Below, piece by piece: positions 32,549 to 41,158 of a stretch of DNA of 64,000 nt (its first letter is position 1; every line of letters starts with the position of its first letter). The notes below the pieces were generated by a model, which saw nothing but the letters and a program-made list of their open reading frames with translations, was not told the origin of the DNA and made no database searches. The stretch is taken from positions 1 through 64,000 of the forward strand of contig JAHUZV010000016.1 of NCBI GenBank assembly GCA_019264575.1. The letters run 5' to 3'. The position numbers and the translations under genes are program-made. Source of the stretch: Vulcanococcus sp. (GTDB lineage Bacteria; Cyanobacteriota; Cyanobacteriia; PCC-6307; Cyanobiaceae).

Positions 32549-35235
32549 CATCTCCCAGCGGGGCATCGCCGGAAGGATCTGAACTGCGGCGGATGGCCGA
32601 GCGCGACCGTGAAGGTGTGCGTTGGGATCTCTGGGGCAGCTATCTGCCAGAGCGTCAGTGGGGAACGGTCCGCGAGGACTACTCCGCCGATGGCAACGCC
32701 TGGAATTCATTTCCTCACGATCACGCCCGCTCACGGGTTTACCGCTGGGGTGAAGACGGCCTCCTGGGTATCTGCGACAACCAGTGCCGGCTCTGTTTTT
32801 CCGTAGCCCTGTGGAACGGGGTGGATTCGATCCTCAAAGAGCGACCTTTTGGCCTCGCCAATGAAGAAGGCAACCACGGCGAGGACATCAAGGACTACTA
32901 CTTCCATATCGCCAACACCCCCACCCACAGCTTCATGCGTGGGCTCTACAAATACCCGCATCAGCGTTTTCCCTACGAGCAGCTGCTCCAGGAGAACCGT
33001 CGCCGCGGCCGCGATCAGCCCGAATTCGAGCTGGTCGACACCGGCATTTTTGATGAGAGCCGCTACTTCGATGTGTTCATCGAATACGCAAAGGCGTCAC
33101 CCGATGACATCGCCATTCGGATCCGCGCCATCAACCGCGGTCCAGATCCGGCACCGCTCACCTTGTTGCCCACGCTGTGGTTGCGCAACACGTGGAGCTG
33201 GGGCTACCCCGATGAGCACGAGCACCCGATGCAGCTTGATGGCGATGTCGTGCAGGCCACCGTCGGTGGTGGTGTTGGTGGCTACCGGCTCACCTGTCAT
33301 GAACAGGGCGCCTGGCTGTTCACCGACAACGAGACCAATACGGAACGCCTCTTCCAGCAGCCCAACGCCCGCCCGTTCCAGAAAGATGGTTTCCACCGTT
33401 ATCTGATCGACGGCGAGCGGGATGCGATCAATCCGGCTCAGCGTGGCACCAAGGTGGCTCGCCATCTGCAGCGCACTCTCCAACCCGGTGAGGAGTGGCA
33501 GGTGGACCTGCGACTTAGCGGTCCTGCCAGTTCTTCTGATCCTCAGTCTTCGAATACTGATGCTGACCTGCTGTTCCGGGCACGTGAGAAGGAATGGCGT
33601 GAGTTTTTCGACAGCCGAGTTCCGCACCTCAGCGATGAAGATCGCTTGATCCATAGCAGCGCGGCTGCTGGTTTGTTGTGGTGCAAAAAGTATTACGGCT
33701 GGAGTGTCCAGCGTTGGCTTGATGGTGATCCCACGTCACCGGAGCCTCCGCCTCAGCGTTGGCACACCCAAAACGCATCGTGGCAGCGGCTGCATGCTCA
33801 CGATGTGATCTCCATGCCCGATGCATGGGAATACCCCTATTTCTGCCAATGGGATCTGATGTTCCACGCGGTGGCTTTCACTGTGTTCGACCCCGCTACC
33901 GCCAAGCAGCAGTGCATGTTGCTGCGCTCGCCGCACTACACGGCTCCCAATGCTCAGACCCCGGCCTACGAGTGGGCGCTCTCCGATCCCAATCCCCCGA
34001 TCGGCGCCTGGGCCGCGATGCGGGTTTTCCAGATTGATCGTAAGAGCACCGAAGAGCCTGATTTCAGCTTTCTTCGCGCGGCGTTGCGCAAGTTGATTCT
34101 TGAATACGGCTGGTGGGCTAACCGCAACGATCGTTCTGGTGACAATGTGTTTGAAGGTGGTTTTCTTGGCCTCGACAACATTGCCGTTTTTGATCGCCGT
34201 TATCCTCTCGCCGATGGCAGCCGCATTGAGCAGTGTGATGGCACCGCCTGGATGGCTTCGCTCAGTCTCAATCTGCTCAATATCAGTGTTGAGCTCAGCC
34301 GCGAGGAGCCGGAATACGCCGATATGTGTGAGCGCTTTGTTTACGACTATCTCTCCCTGGCTCTCACCCTCAATACGCCGGGCAGTCGGGGCTATGTGAA
34401 CTGGGATGAAGAGGATGGCTTCTACTACGACGTGATCAAGCGTACAGACGGCAGCAGTACGTTCCTGCGTACTCGATCGGTGTCAGGGCTTGTTCCGCTG
34501 CTTGCGGTGACCAGTTTTGATGTGGACACCGTGAAGCGGCTTCCGGTGCTTGATGTGGCCAGCAGCATGAAGTGGATGTTGCACGAACGTGCCCGGCCCC
34601 AGTGGTTTGTTGACAACTTCACCGAGTGGCGGAACGACCGCTTGCTGTTTTCCCTCGTGCCGGAGGAGCGTCTGCGCCGGATCTGTGAGCGCCTCTTTGA
34701 TGAGGACGAGTTCCTGTCTCCCTATGGCATTCGCGCCCTCTCCAAGGTGTATGGAGACCATCCCTACACCTTCACCGAGGGTAGTGACTCCCAGACCCTC
34801 GCCTACAGCCCAGCCGATAGCCCTGTCGCCATGTTTGGTGGTAACTCCAACTGGCGTGGGCCCGTTTGGATGCCGATTAACTTCTTGCTGATTGAGGCCC
34901 TGCAGAAGTTTGGCCACTATTACGGCGATTCCTTCCAGGTGGAGTTCCCCACCCGTTCAGGCAACTGGATCAGTCTTTGGGATGCCTCACTCCTTCTTGA
35001 GCACCGCCTTGTGAATCTGTTCCGGCGGGGTTCGGATGGCCGGCGGCCGTTCAATGGAGACGTTGACCTCTTCCAGAACGATCCCCACTGGCGTGATTTG
35101 ATTCTGTTCAACGAGTATTTCCACGGTGATCACGGCAGTGGTGTGGGTGCCAGTCATCAAACGGGTTGGACGGCCATGGTTTGCAAAATGATCAATCAGC
35201 TCAACCGTTACCCCAGCCCTGCCAAAGGCTCGTGA
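32545..35235 (+). CDS. GH63-like glucosidase (MGH1-type)
   Basis: 896 aa from the ATG at 32545, overlapping the GMC stop. A beta-sandwich N-terminal region (about 1-320) precedes an (alpha/alpha)6 barrel. GH63 family features include 'GGNSNWRGPVWMPINFLLIE' near the end and 'FCQWDLMFHAVAF' in the catalytic barrel. GH63 enzymes release glucose from alpha-glucosides; bacterial members act on small alpha-glucosides such as mannosylglycerate or glucosylglycerate, or are uncharacterised. There is no signal peptide, so it is cytoplasmic. Its place between two GMC genes suggests that it supplies the sugar they or others oxidise. Confidence 0.9.
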   Translation: MTSPSGASPEGSELRRMAERDREGVRWDLWGSYLPERQWGTVREDYSADGNAWNSFPHDHARSRVYRWGEDGLLGICDNQCRLCFSVALWNGVDSILKERPFGLANEEGNHGEDIKDYYFHIANTPTHSFMRGLYKYPHQRFPYEQLLQENRRRGRDQPEFELVDTGIFDESRYFDVFIEYAKASPDDIAIRIRAINRGPDPAPLTLLPTLWLRNTWSWGYPDEHEHPMQLDGDVVQATVGGGVGGYRLTCHEQGAWLFTDNETNTERLFQQPNARPFQKDGFHRYLIDGERDAINPAQRGTKVARHLQRTLQPGEEWQVDLRLSGPASSSDPQSSNTDADLLFRAREKEWREFFDSRVPHLSDEDRLIHSSAAAGLLWCKKYYGWSVQRWLDGDPTSPEPPPQRWHTQNASWQRLHAHDVISMPDAWEYPYFCQWDLMFHAVAFTVFDPATAKQQCMLLRSPHYTAPNAQTPAYEWALSDPNPPIGAWAAMRVFQIDRKSTEEPDFSFLRAALRKLILEYGWWANRNDRSGDNVFEGGFLGLDNIAVFDRRYPLADGSRIEQCDGTAWMASLSLNLLNISVELSREEPEYADMCERFVYDYLSLALTLNTPGSRGYVNWDEEDGFYYDVIKRTDGSSTFLRTRSVSGLVPLLAVTSFDVDTVKRLPVLDVASSMKWMLHERARPQWFVDNFTEWRNDRLLFSLVPEERLRRICERLFDEDEFLSPYGIRALSKVYGDHPYTFTEGSDSQTLAYSPADSPVAMFGGNSNWRGPVWMPINFLLIEALQKFGHYYGDSFQVEFPTRSGNWISLWDASLLLEHRLVNLFRRGSDGRRPFNGDVDLFQNDPHWRDLILFNEYFHGDHGSGVGASHQTGWTAMVCKMINQLNRYPSPAKGS

Positions 35236-35292
35236 CAAAGCGGAGACAGAGCCATCACCAGCTTCTACCTTGCAGGTAGTGATCATGGTTCC

Positions 35293-36891
35293 GTGGATCT
35301 ACTTCAGTCGCTCGGTCAGCTGCAGAAGCCCGATGTCAGTCACTTCGATCTGATCATCATCGGCAGTGGTGCGGGTGGCGGAACCCTGGCCCGCGTCTTG
35401 GCCCCCACCGGCATTCGCATCCTGATCCTCGAGCGTGGTGACTGGTTGCCACAGGAGGCGCAGAACTGGGATGCCGAGGAGGTGTTCCAGAAGGGGCGTT
35501 ATCTCAGCAAAGACATCTGGTACGACGGGAAGGGCAATCCCTTTCAGCCTGGTAGCCATTACTTCGTGGGTGGTGCCACGAAGATGTACGGGGCCCACCA
35601 TTTCCGGTTGCGTCAGCGCGACTTTGAGGCTCTGGAGCATCACGACGGCATCTCGCCGGCCTGGCCTCTGCGCTACAGCGATTTCGAGCCCTGGTATCAA
35701 CAGGCCGAGGCGATGTATCACGTGCACGGCCTCCGTGGTGAAGACCCCACCGACCCGCCCAGTTCAGCGCCCTATCCCCATCCGCCGATCTCCCACGAGC
35801 CGAGGATCAAGAAACTTGCGGATGATTTGCGCAGCGCCGGTCTGCATCCCTTCCATGCGCCCAGCGGTGTGATGCTCGATGAGAGCAACATGCCCTATAG
35901 CCGTTGCCGGCGTTGCAACAACTGCGATGGTTTCCCCTGTTTGGTGCATGCCAAAGGGGATGCCGAGGTGTGTGGCGTGCGCCCTGCTCTGGCTGCCAGC
36001 GGCAATGTGTCACTGCTCACCCGCTCCGAGGTGAAGCGCTTGGTGACCGATGAAGCCGGCACCACGGTGACGGGGGTGGAGTTGGTTCACGATGGCGAAA
36101 AGCTGAGCTACTCGGCTGACCTTGTGGTGGTGAGCTGTGGTGCGGCCAACACGGCCCGCCTGCTCTTGATGTCGGCGAATGACAAGCATCCGCGCGGCTT
36201 GGCCAATGGTTCCGACCAGGTGGGCCGCAACTACATGTTCCACAACAGCAAGGCGGCTGTCGCTCTCTCCCATGAGCCCAATCCCACCATCTTCCAGAAG
36301 ACGATTTCGATCAACGACTGGTATTTCGGCGACGCCGATTACGACTACCCCATGGGCAACATCCAGATGACGGGCAAAACCCGTGGGGCCATCATGAAGG
36401 GCTATGCGCCGCTGGAAACCTTCTTGATGCCCAACTGGTCGATGGACCAGATTGCGGAGCACGCCCTCGACTTCTGGCTTACCACGGAAGATCTGCCTGA
36501 TCCGAACAACCGTGTCACGATTGACTCGGCTGGTCATATTCACCTCAACTACACGGTGAACAACCAAACCTCAGCCAATCGGCTTTGGGGGCGGCTGCAG
36601 GGAATGCTCGACAAGCTCTATCTGAAGAAGCATCTGATTGAGCGCCAGATCTACGTCAAGAACCCGATGGGCATCGCTGCCGTGGGTCACCAGGCCGGCA
36701 CCTGCCGCTTTGGCACAGATCCTGCCACGTCCGTGCTTGACGTGAACTGCAAGGCCCACGAGCTCGACAACCTCTACGTGGTGGACACGAGTTTCTTCCC
36801 CAGCATCGGCGCGGTGAATCCTTCACTCACCGCTATCGCCAATGCCATCCGCGTGGGCCATCACCTCAAGGAACGTCTTGCGGTGTCCTGA
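35293..36891 (+). CDS. GMC-family oxidoreductase with Cys-rich segment
   Basis: 532 aa from a GTG at 35293. FAD motifs are clear ('DLIIIGSGAGGGTLA', 'ILILERGD'). Around residue 200, 'CRRCNNCDGFPC' gives four Cys within 12 residues, similar to the region of FAD-dependent glucose and gluconate dehydrogenases that binds a 3Fe-4S cluster. The catalytic signature is complete: 'GHQAGTCRFG' with His and 'GAVNPSLT' with Asn. It probably oxidises an alcohol or sugar and passes electrons to quinone. It ends the plus-strand operon, 57 bases after the GH63 gene. It is likely the active partner of the paralogue at 31034. Confidence 0.9.
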   Translation: MDLLQSLGQLQKPDVSHFDLIIIGSGAGGGTLARVLAPTGIRILILERGDWLPQEAQNWDAEEVFQKGRYLSKDIWYDGKGNPFQPGSHYFVGGATKMYGAHHFRLRQRDFEALEHHDGISPAWPLRYSDFEPWYQQAEAMYHVHGLRGEDPTDPPSSAPYPHPPISHEPRIKKLADDLRSAGLHPFHAPSGVMLDESNMPYSRCRRCNNCDGFPCLVHAKGDAEVCGVRPALAASGNVSLLTRSEVKRLVTDEAGTTVTGVELVHDGEKLSYSADLVVVSCGAANTARLLLMSANDKHPRGLANGSDQVGRNYMFHNSKAAVALSHEPNPTIFQKTISINDWYFGDADYDYPMGNIQMTGKTRGAIMKGYAPLETFLMPNWSMDQIAEHALDFWLTTEDLPDPNNRVTIDSAGHIHLNYTVNNQTSANRLWGRLQGMLDKLYLKKHLIERQIYVKNPMGIAAVGHQAGTCRFGTDPATSVLDVNCKAHELDNLYVVDTSFFPSIGAVNPSLTAIANAIRVGHHLKERLAVS

Positions 36892-36908
36892 CGAGCCGAT
36901 GAAGAGGT

Positions 36909-36929
36909 TGGGGATCGATCAGATCCCCA
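36909..36929. other. hairpin between convergent operons
   Basis: TGGGGATC, a GATCA loop and GATCCCCA form an eight-pair perfect stem that includes the DoxX stop codon (36919-36921). It lies 17 bases after the stop of the second GMC gene. There is no T-run on either side, so it may be a bidirectional, factor-assisted terminator or an RNA-stability element rather than a standard intrinsic terminator. Confidence 0.45.
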
Positions 36930-37419
36930 GCCAAACCCGAAGCAGGTCTTCAATCAGCAGGGTGTCGAGCGAGAGCATCCCGCCTCCGCAGAAGATCAGC
37001 ACCAGGCACATCACCACATACATGGCGGCTTTCTCCCAGCTGGGCGGTTCACCCACACCCATCGGGCCGGCGTAGTCGCCTTCAGGAATCAGATAAGGGT
37101 CAGCGGCGATGAAGGGGAAACCACCTTTTATTTCCAGCACCATCGCGTAGGCCATCGACACCAGAATCGCGAAGGATGCCAGTGGGGTCAGAAATCCCAC
37201 GATGAGAGCAATGCCGCCAGCCCACATCGATCCGGCAGAAACAAAGCAAAGCCAGGCCGGCGTGTTCAGCATCTGAGCCCAGGTCTGCAGGTTGCGCAGC
37301 TTCGGCCAACCGTGGCGGATGAAGCAAATGCCCATGAACACCCGCAGCAGCAGTAAAGCCGCCTGGGCGAAGGGGGAGGGTGCCGCTGGCACCAGCAGCT
37401 CCACAACGGTGATGTCCAT
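36919..37419 (-). CDS. DoxX-family membrane protein
   Basis: 166 aa with four membrane helices (about 15-40, 60-80, 82-105 and 130-150). 'LLLLRVFMGICFIRHGWPKL' is the family signature. DoxX-type subunits occur in thiosulfate:quinone oxidoreductase and in complexes that link small redox reactions to membrane quinones. Here it is the last gene of the seven-gene minus-strand operon that starts at RidA. The neighbours are consistent with quinone-linked oxidation, but no enzymatic role is shown for this subgroup. Confidence 0.85.
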   Translation of the reverse strand: MDITVVELLVPAAPSPFAQAALLLLRVFMGICFIRHGWPKLRNLQTWAQMLNTPAWLCFVSAGSMWAGGIALIVGFLTPLASFAILVSMAYAMVLEIKGGFPFIAADPYLIPEGDYAGPMGVGEPPSWEKAAMYVVMCLVLIFCGGGMLSLDTLLIEDLLRVWLGI

Positions 37420-37479
37420 GGGTTTGAGAGGGTTGGGTGAAAGGTAGAAGGGTGGTGCAGAAGCGCAGCACAGCTGTGA

Positions 37480-38457
37480 TCAGCTGCACACGATTTGCAG
37501 TTGATGGCCGTCGGGATCGCGGATCTGCAGGGCTCTGCTGAAGCCGACGGCGGTGGCTTGATTACCGGAGAGCTCCACGATGCCGGGGCTCACCCAGCTG
37601 CCGCCAGTGCTCTCCAGTTGGGAGGCGATGGCCTCGAGATCGCTCACCGCAAGGCGGATCTGCCAATGGGCACTGTCAGCGCTGTTCTGGTCGGCCGGTA
37701 GGGGCCGCCCGCCCCCAGGTTTCAGGTAGTTGAGGCATTCGATGCCGGGGCCTTCTGGGCAGCGGTGCCCCGTGATCCGCACTTCGGTTTCGCTCAGGCC
37801 ATCGAGATGGTCCTGCTCGATGCCGCTGTTCACACCATCGCCGCCGAGCCGCAATCCCAGTAGCTCTTCATAGAAACGGCAGCTGCGTGGTGTGTCGGCA
37901 TTGGCAATGGCGCTGTGGTCGATCCCTAGAAACGGTGATCCCTCAGGGGCTTGATGCCAGCGCGGTTCGCCCTTGTCTTGTGGAAATTGCAGCAGCTCCA
38001 GGCAATGGCCCTCAGGGTCGTGGAACTTGAAGGCCTGGATCCCCGCAGCCGCTTGGTTCCAGCTGGGCAGGGTTTGAGGGGCGCTCGAGATGCTTTGCAG
38101 CTGGCCTTGTTGGATCAGGTGCTTCACAGGTCCGGCAGCGGCGGCCATGTCGGCCACCACAACGCAGATGTGTTGGAACCAGAGGTCGTTGCTGCGGGAA
38201 TCGGCGGGAATGGAACGCCCGGGGCGCAAGCCCGCTCCCAGCTCGAGCACCTCCAGCAGTTCGAGCTGTTCGGCGCCCAGCTGCAGCCGAAGCAGCTTGA
38301 GGCGGCTGCCTGGGAGGCCGATCAGCTCGGCGTAGGAGCAGGGCTCGAGCTCGAAGCACTCCTGGCGGCGGCAGCCCAGATGGCTTGTATAGAAGCCGGC
38401 CAGGGCCTCGGCATCGCGGCAGGTGAAGCCGATGCTGCGGATGTGGGGCGTGCTCAT
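37480..38457 (-). CDS. two-domain VOC-family protein
   Basis: 325 aa with two VOC (glyoxalase/dioxygenase-fold) modules, at about 5-150 and 165-325. Module starts are 'IRSIGFTCRDAEALAGFYTS' and 'IDHSAIANADTPRSCRFYEE'. Characteristic 'FHDPEGHCLELLQ' and 'IRDPDGHQLQIV' are the metal-ligand Glu/Gln ends of each module. This size is that of extradiol dioxygenase-like and related lyase families. The substrate is not known. It lies between DoxX and GlcG/HbpS in the minus-strand operon. Confidence 0.85.
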   Translation of the reverse strand: MSTPHIRSIGFTCRDAEALAGFYTSHLGCRRQECFELEPCSYAELIGLPGSRLKLLRLQLGAEQLELLEVLELGAGLRPGRSIPADSRSNDLWFQHICVVVADMAAAAGPVKHLIQQGQLQSISSAPQTLPSWNQAAAGIQAFKFHDPEGHCLELLQFPQDKGEPRWHQAPEGSPFLGIDHSAIANADTPRSCRFYEELLGLRLGGDGVNSGIEQDHLDGLSETEVRITGHRCPEGPGIECLNYLKPGGGRPLPADQNSADSAHWQIRLAVSDLEAIASQLESTGGSWVSPGIVELSGNQATAVGFSRALQIRDPDGHQLQIVCS

Positions 38458-38466
38458 CGGTGGATC

Positions 38467-38895
38467 TCAGCCAGGGTTGCTTTGGAACGCCGCCGCTGCC
38501 GCGGCGGCAATGGCGCCATCGAGATCGGGCGTCATCCCCGACACACCCACGGCTCCGATGCAGGTGCCGTTATGCAGCAGCGGCAGCCCGCCGCCCATGG
38601 CCACCGCTGACTCCTTGAACACACCGGCCAGTTGCAGCAGGGCCGGCCGCTCGCCGTTGATGGCGGCTTCCTGATCAGCGGTGGGTTTGCCGTTCAGCGC
38701 AGCCATCCGCGCTTTGGCTGTGGCCACGGCTGTGCTGGAGGGGCTGGCGCCATCGAGCCGCACCACCAGCAGGGGATGGCCCCCGGCATCGCAGATGGCC
38801 AGGCTCACTGTGGCCTGGTGTTGCGCGGCCATCGCCTCCGCGGCGGCGGCGATATGGCGGCAGTCGGCGAGTTCAAGAGCGGCAACGGTGCGCAT
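38467..38895 (-). CDS. GlcG/HbpS-family (DUF336) protein
   Basis: 142 aa from the ATG at 38895. The family pattern is clear: 'MAAQHQATVSLAICDAGGHP', 'STAVATAKARMAALNGKPT' and 'GGGLPLLHNGTCIGAVGVSG'. HbpS-type proteins bind heme and GlcG-type ones accompany glycolate or carbohydrate oxidation genes; the fold is an octamer-forming alpha/beta domain. No signal peptide is seen, so it is cytoplasmic. It is nine bases from the VOC gene and seven from the Nif11 gene, well inside the operon. Confidence 0.85.
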   Translation of the reverse strand: MRTVAALELADCRHIAAAAEAMAAQHQATVSLAICDAGGHPLLVVRLDGASPSSTAVATAKARMAALNGKPTADQEAAINGERPALLQLAGVFKESAVAMGGGLPLLHNGTCIGAVGVSGMTPDLDGAIAAAAAAAFQSNPG

Positions 38896-38902
38896 CGTTG
38901 GC

Positions 38903-39160
38903 TCAGCCCCACACAATCTTCATCAGCCAGAGGTGCCCCTCCAGCTCCACCCCGGCGGCGGCCGCTTCGAGATCGCTCTCGCTGAGCCGCAGGGTGGCTT
39001 CGGCCTGGTGCTTCACCAGGTCCACACCGCTGAAGCTGAAGCCCTGCTCAGCGCCCAGGGCGGCAATGGCATTGAGGTTGGGGCAGGCGCTGAAACGCTC
39101 CAGCAGGGCTGGATCGCCTTTCACCTGCTTGAGGAAGGTTTCAAGTTGTGGGGTGGCCAT
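38903..39160 (-). CDS. Nif11-domain small protein
   Basis: 85 aa. Residues 1-60 match the Nif11 domain ('LETFLKQVKGDPALLERFSA', 'AIAALGAEQGFSFSG'). The remaining ~25 residues do not contain the Gly-Gly/Ala cleavage site and Ser/Thr/Cys-rich core of a typical Nif11 lanthipeptide precursor, and no modification enzyme is encoded nearby. It is thus probably not a peptide precursor. Its place in the middle of a carbohydrate-oxidation operon, seven and 36 bases from its neighbours, is unusual and suggests a partner-binding role. Confidence 0.85.
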   Translation of the reverse strand: MATPQLETFLKQVKGDPALLERFSACPNLNAIAALGAEQGFSFSGVDLVKHQAEATLRLSESDLEAAAAGVELEGHLWLMKIVWG

Positions 39161-39196
39161 GGGTTGGGTTGAGTTGAGTTGGATTGGGCTGGAACT

Positions 39197-40117
39197 TCAC
39201 TGCGGCCAGGTGGCGCCCCGGGTGGCGGTGAACATGCTGTAGATCGCGGTGGAGGCACACATAAACAGGCGGCTGCCGTAGCGGTCGCCGAAACAGAGGT
39301 TCGACACGCGCTTGGGCACCAGCACCTTGCCGATCAAAACGCCATCCGGCGCGATCACGTGCACGCCATCGGCTGCGCCACACCAGAGGTTGCCGTGCTC
39401 ATCCACACGGAAGCCATCGGCCCAGCCCGGGCTGATCTTGTGGAAGATCTCACCGCCGCTGAGGCTGCGGCCATCGCCGTTCACCTGGAAGCGGCGGATG
39501 TACTGCCGCGGCTCAGGCACGCCTGGGGCACCGGATTCGGCCACATACAACAGCTGTTCATCCGGGGAGAAGGCCAGGCCGTTGGGGCCGTCGAAATCGG
39601 TGGCAACGGCCTTGATCTCGCCGCTGCTGGGATCCAGGCGGTAGAGGGCCGGCGGTTGTTCTGAGCGTTGGCGGCCGCCCTCGTAGTCGTTCAGCAGGCC
39701 ATAGAGGGGATCGCTGAACCAGATCGAGCCGTCGCTCTTCACCACCACATCGTTGGGAGCGTTGAGGCGATGGCCATTGGCCTGCGACACCAGCGTGGTG
39801 ATGCTGCCGTTGTGCTCCAGGCGCGTGAGGCAACGGCTGCGGTGATGGCATTGGATCAGCCGGCCTTCGCGATCGCGCGTCTGGCCGTTGGCGAACTCGG
39901 AAGGCTCCAGAAAGGTGCTCACGCCGTGCTGTTCGCTCCAGCGCAGGGTGCGATTACCCGGGATGTCGCTAAAGAGCAGGCAGCGCTGATCGCCAAACCA
40001 CACGGGCCCCTCAAGCCAGCGAAAGCCCTCCGCCAGCTGTTCCAGCTCGGCGTTGAACAACACCAAGGCCTCGAAGCGCGGGTCGTAGCTCTCGGTGCAG
40101 CTGGAGGGTTGGCTCAT
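39197..40117 (-). CDS. SMP-30/gluconolactonase-family lactonase
   Basis: 306 aa, a six-bladed propeller. All metal-ligand positions of the family are present: Glu in 'LEGPVWF', Asn in 'LNAPNDVVV', Asn in 'DGPNGLAFS', and Asp in 'GWADGFRVD'. Such enzymes hydrolyse sugar lactones such as gluconolactone using a divalent metal. No signal peptide is seen. It overlaps the cupin gene as ATGA. In this cluster it could open the lactone made by a GMC or short-chain dehydrogenase, which supports a sugar-oxidation pathway. Confidence 0.92.
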   Translation of the reverse strand: MSQPSSCTESYDPRFEALVLFNAELEQLAEGFRWLEGPVWFGDQRCLLFSDIPGNRTLRWSEQHGVSTFLEPSEFANGQTRDREGRLIQCHHRSRCLTRLEHNGSITTLVSQANGHRLNAPNDVVVKSDGSIWFSDPLYGLLNDYEGGRQRSEQPPALYRLDPSSGEIKAVATDFDGPNGLAFSPDEQLLYVAESGAPGVPEPRQYIRRFQVNGDGRSLSGGEIFHKISPGWADGFRVDEHGNLWCGAADGVHVIAPDGVLIGKVLVPKRVSNLCFGDRYGSRLFMCASTAIYSMFTATRGATWPQ

Positions 40118-40575
40118 TGGAAGAAGCCCGGTGGGGCCTGCTTCCAGGCATCGTCGTTGCGCTGGATGATCAGCTGCACGCAGGGCTCATCGCCCACCTG
40201 GGCGGAGAGATGCCCCTTGTGCCCTTCCGGCGTGGCGATGCAGCCCTGATCGCCACCGAAGGAGTACTCGCCGGCGCGCATGATCGCGATCTGCCCGTCC
40301 ATGCTCTGCACCGACCAGGCGCCGCGCAGCACATAGATCCATTTGGGCACGTGGTTTTCGTGCCAATCGGCCGTCCATCCCACCGGCAGGTAGGTGACGA
40401 AGGCATTGCCCTGATCAAACAGGGGCCTTGAGAACTGGGGGGAATCGCCGGGGCCCAGCTGCCCGAGTTGGAACGCGCTGATGCTGCACTGCTGTTGGCG
40501 GCTGATGCCGTCATCACCTGTCCAGAGATGCCAATAGGTCTCCGGCTGGGGAGCCAGGCTGAAGGGATCGCTCAT
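40114..40575 (-). CDS. cupin-domain protein
   Basis: 153 aa from the ATG at 40575. One cupin barrel is visible at about residues 60-145: 'WTADWHENHVPKWIYVLRGA' supplies H-x-H-like metal ligands and 'MRAGEYSFGGDQ' the turn of motif 1, followed by 'GHKGHLSAQ'. The enzymatic role is not known; related cupins bind or isomerise sugars or oxidise small aromatics. It is coupled to the lactonase gene and 11 bases after RidA. The cupin of the 17.6-kb Nif11 fusion is not closely similar. Confidence 0.8.
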   Translation of the reverse strand: MSDPFSLAPQPETYWHLWTGDDGISRQQQCSISAFQLGQLGPGDSPQFSRPLFDQGNAFVTYLPVGWTADWHENHVPKWIYVLRGAWSVQSMDGQIAIMRAGEYSFGGDQGCIATPEGHKGHLSAQVGDEPCVQLIIQRNDDAWKQAPPGFFQ

Positions 40576-40586
40576 GGCTGGCTGGC

Positions 40587-40991
40587 TCAGTCTTTGATGG
40601 CGATGGCGGAGATCTCGAGCTGGATGCCCAGCACCAGAGCGGAGACCTCCACCACGGCTCGGGAGGGGTAGGCCATGGGGTCGGGGAAATACTCCTGCCA
40701 CACGGCATCAAAGGTGTCGAGCGTGTCGATGTCGGTGAGATAAACAGTGGCGCTGACCAGGTGCTCGAAGCCGAAACCGGCTTCCTCCAGCACCGCCTGC
40801 ATGTTCCGCATCACCTGCCGCGATTCCAGGGTGATGTCGCCGTCGCCCACCTTGAGATTGGTGGCGGGATCCACCGGCAGCTGTCCTGTGATGAACAGTA
40901 TGTTGCCCATCTGGAAGCCCTGGCTGTACGACGCCACGGGCTTGGGAAAACGGTCGCTGTGAATAGCTCTGCGGATCACACTGGTGGACAT
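40587..40991 (-). CDS. RidA/YjgF-family enamine/imine deaminase
   Basis: 134 aa from the ATG at 40991, the usual length. Family residues include 'GNILFITGQLPVDP', 'LEEAGFGFEHLVSATVYLTD' and 'YPSRAVVEVSALVLG'. The Arg that binds the substrate carboxylate in RidA-type enzymes is at 'PSRAVVEV'. RidA clears reactive enamines. It is the first gene of the seven-gene minus-strand operon. The 167-base gap to the divergent dehydrogenase gene (40992-41158) must hold both promoters, but I see no clear operator there. Confidence 0.9.
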   Translation of the reverse strand: MSTSVIRRAIHSDRFPKPVASYSQGFQMGNILFITGQLPVDPATNLKVGDGDITLESRQVMRNMQAVLEEAGFGFEHLVSATVYLTDIDTLDTFDAVWQEYFPDPMAYPSRAVVEVSALVLGIQLEISAIAIKD

Positions 40992-41158
40992 CGACAAGCG
41001 GCTCAGAACGGTGACTTCACCGTAGAGAACCTGCCCGGAATGTCACTGCTCTGTCATGTGAGCTGCTGAGCACACATCGGGTGTTGCAGATCGCAGGCAG
41101 GATGGCGCGCACCTCCTAGCGTCCACCCAGTTCTCCGCCCCAGGCGGCTGCCTTCGTC

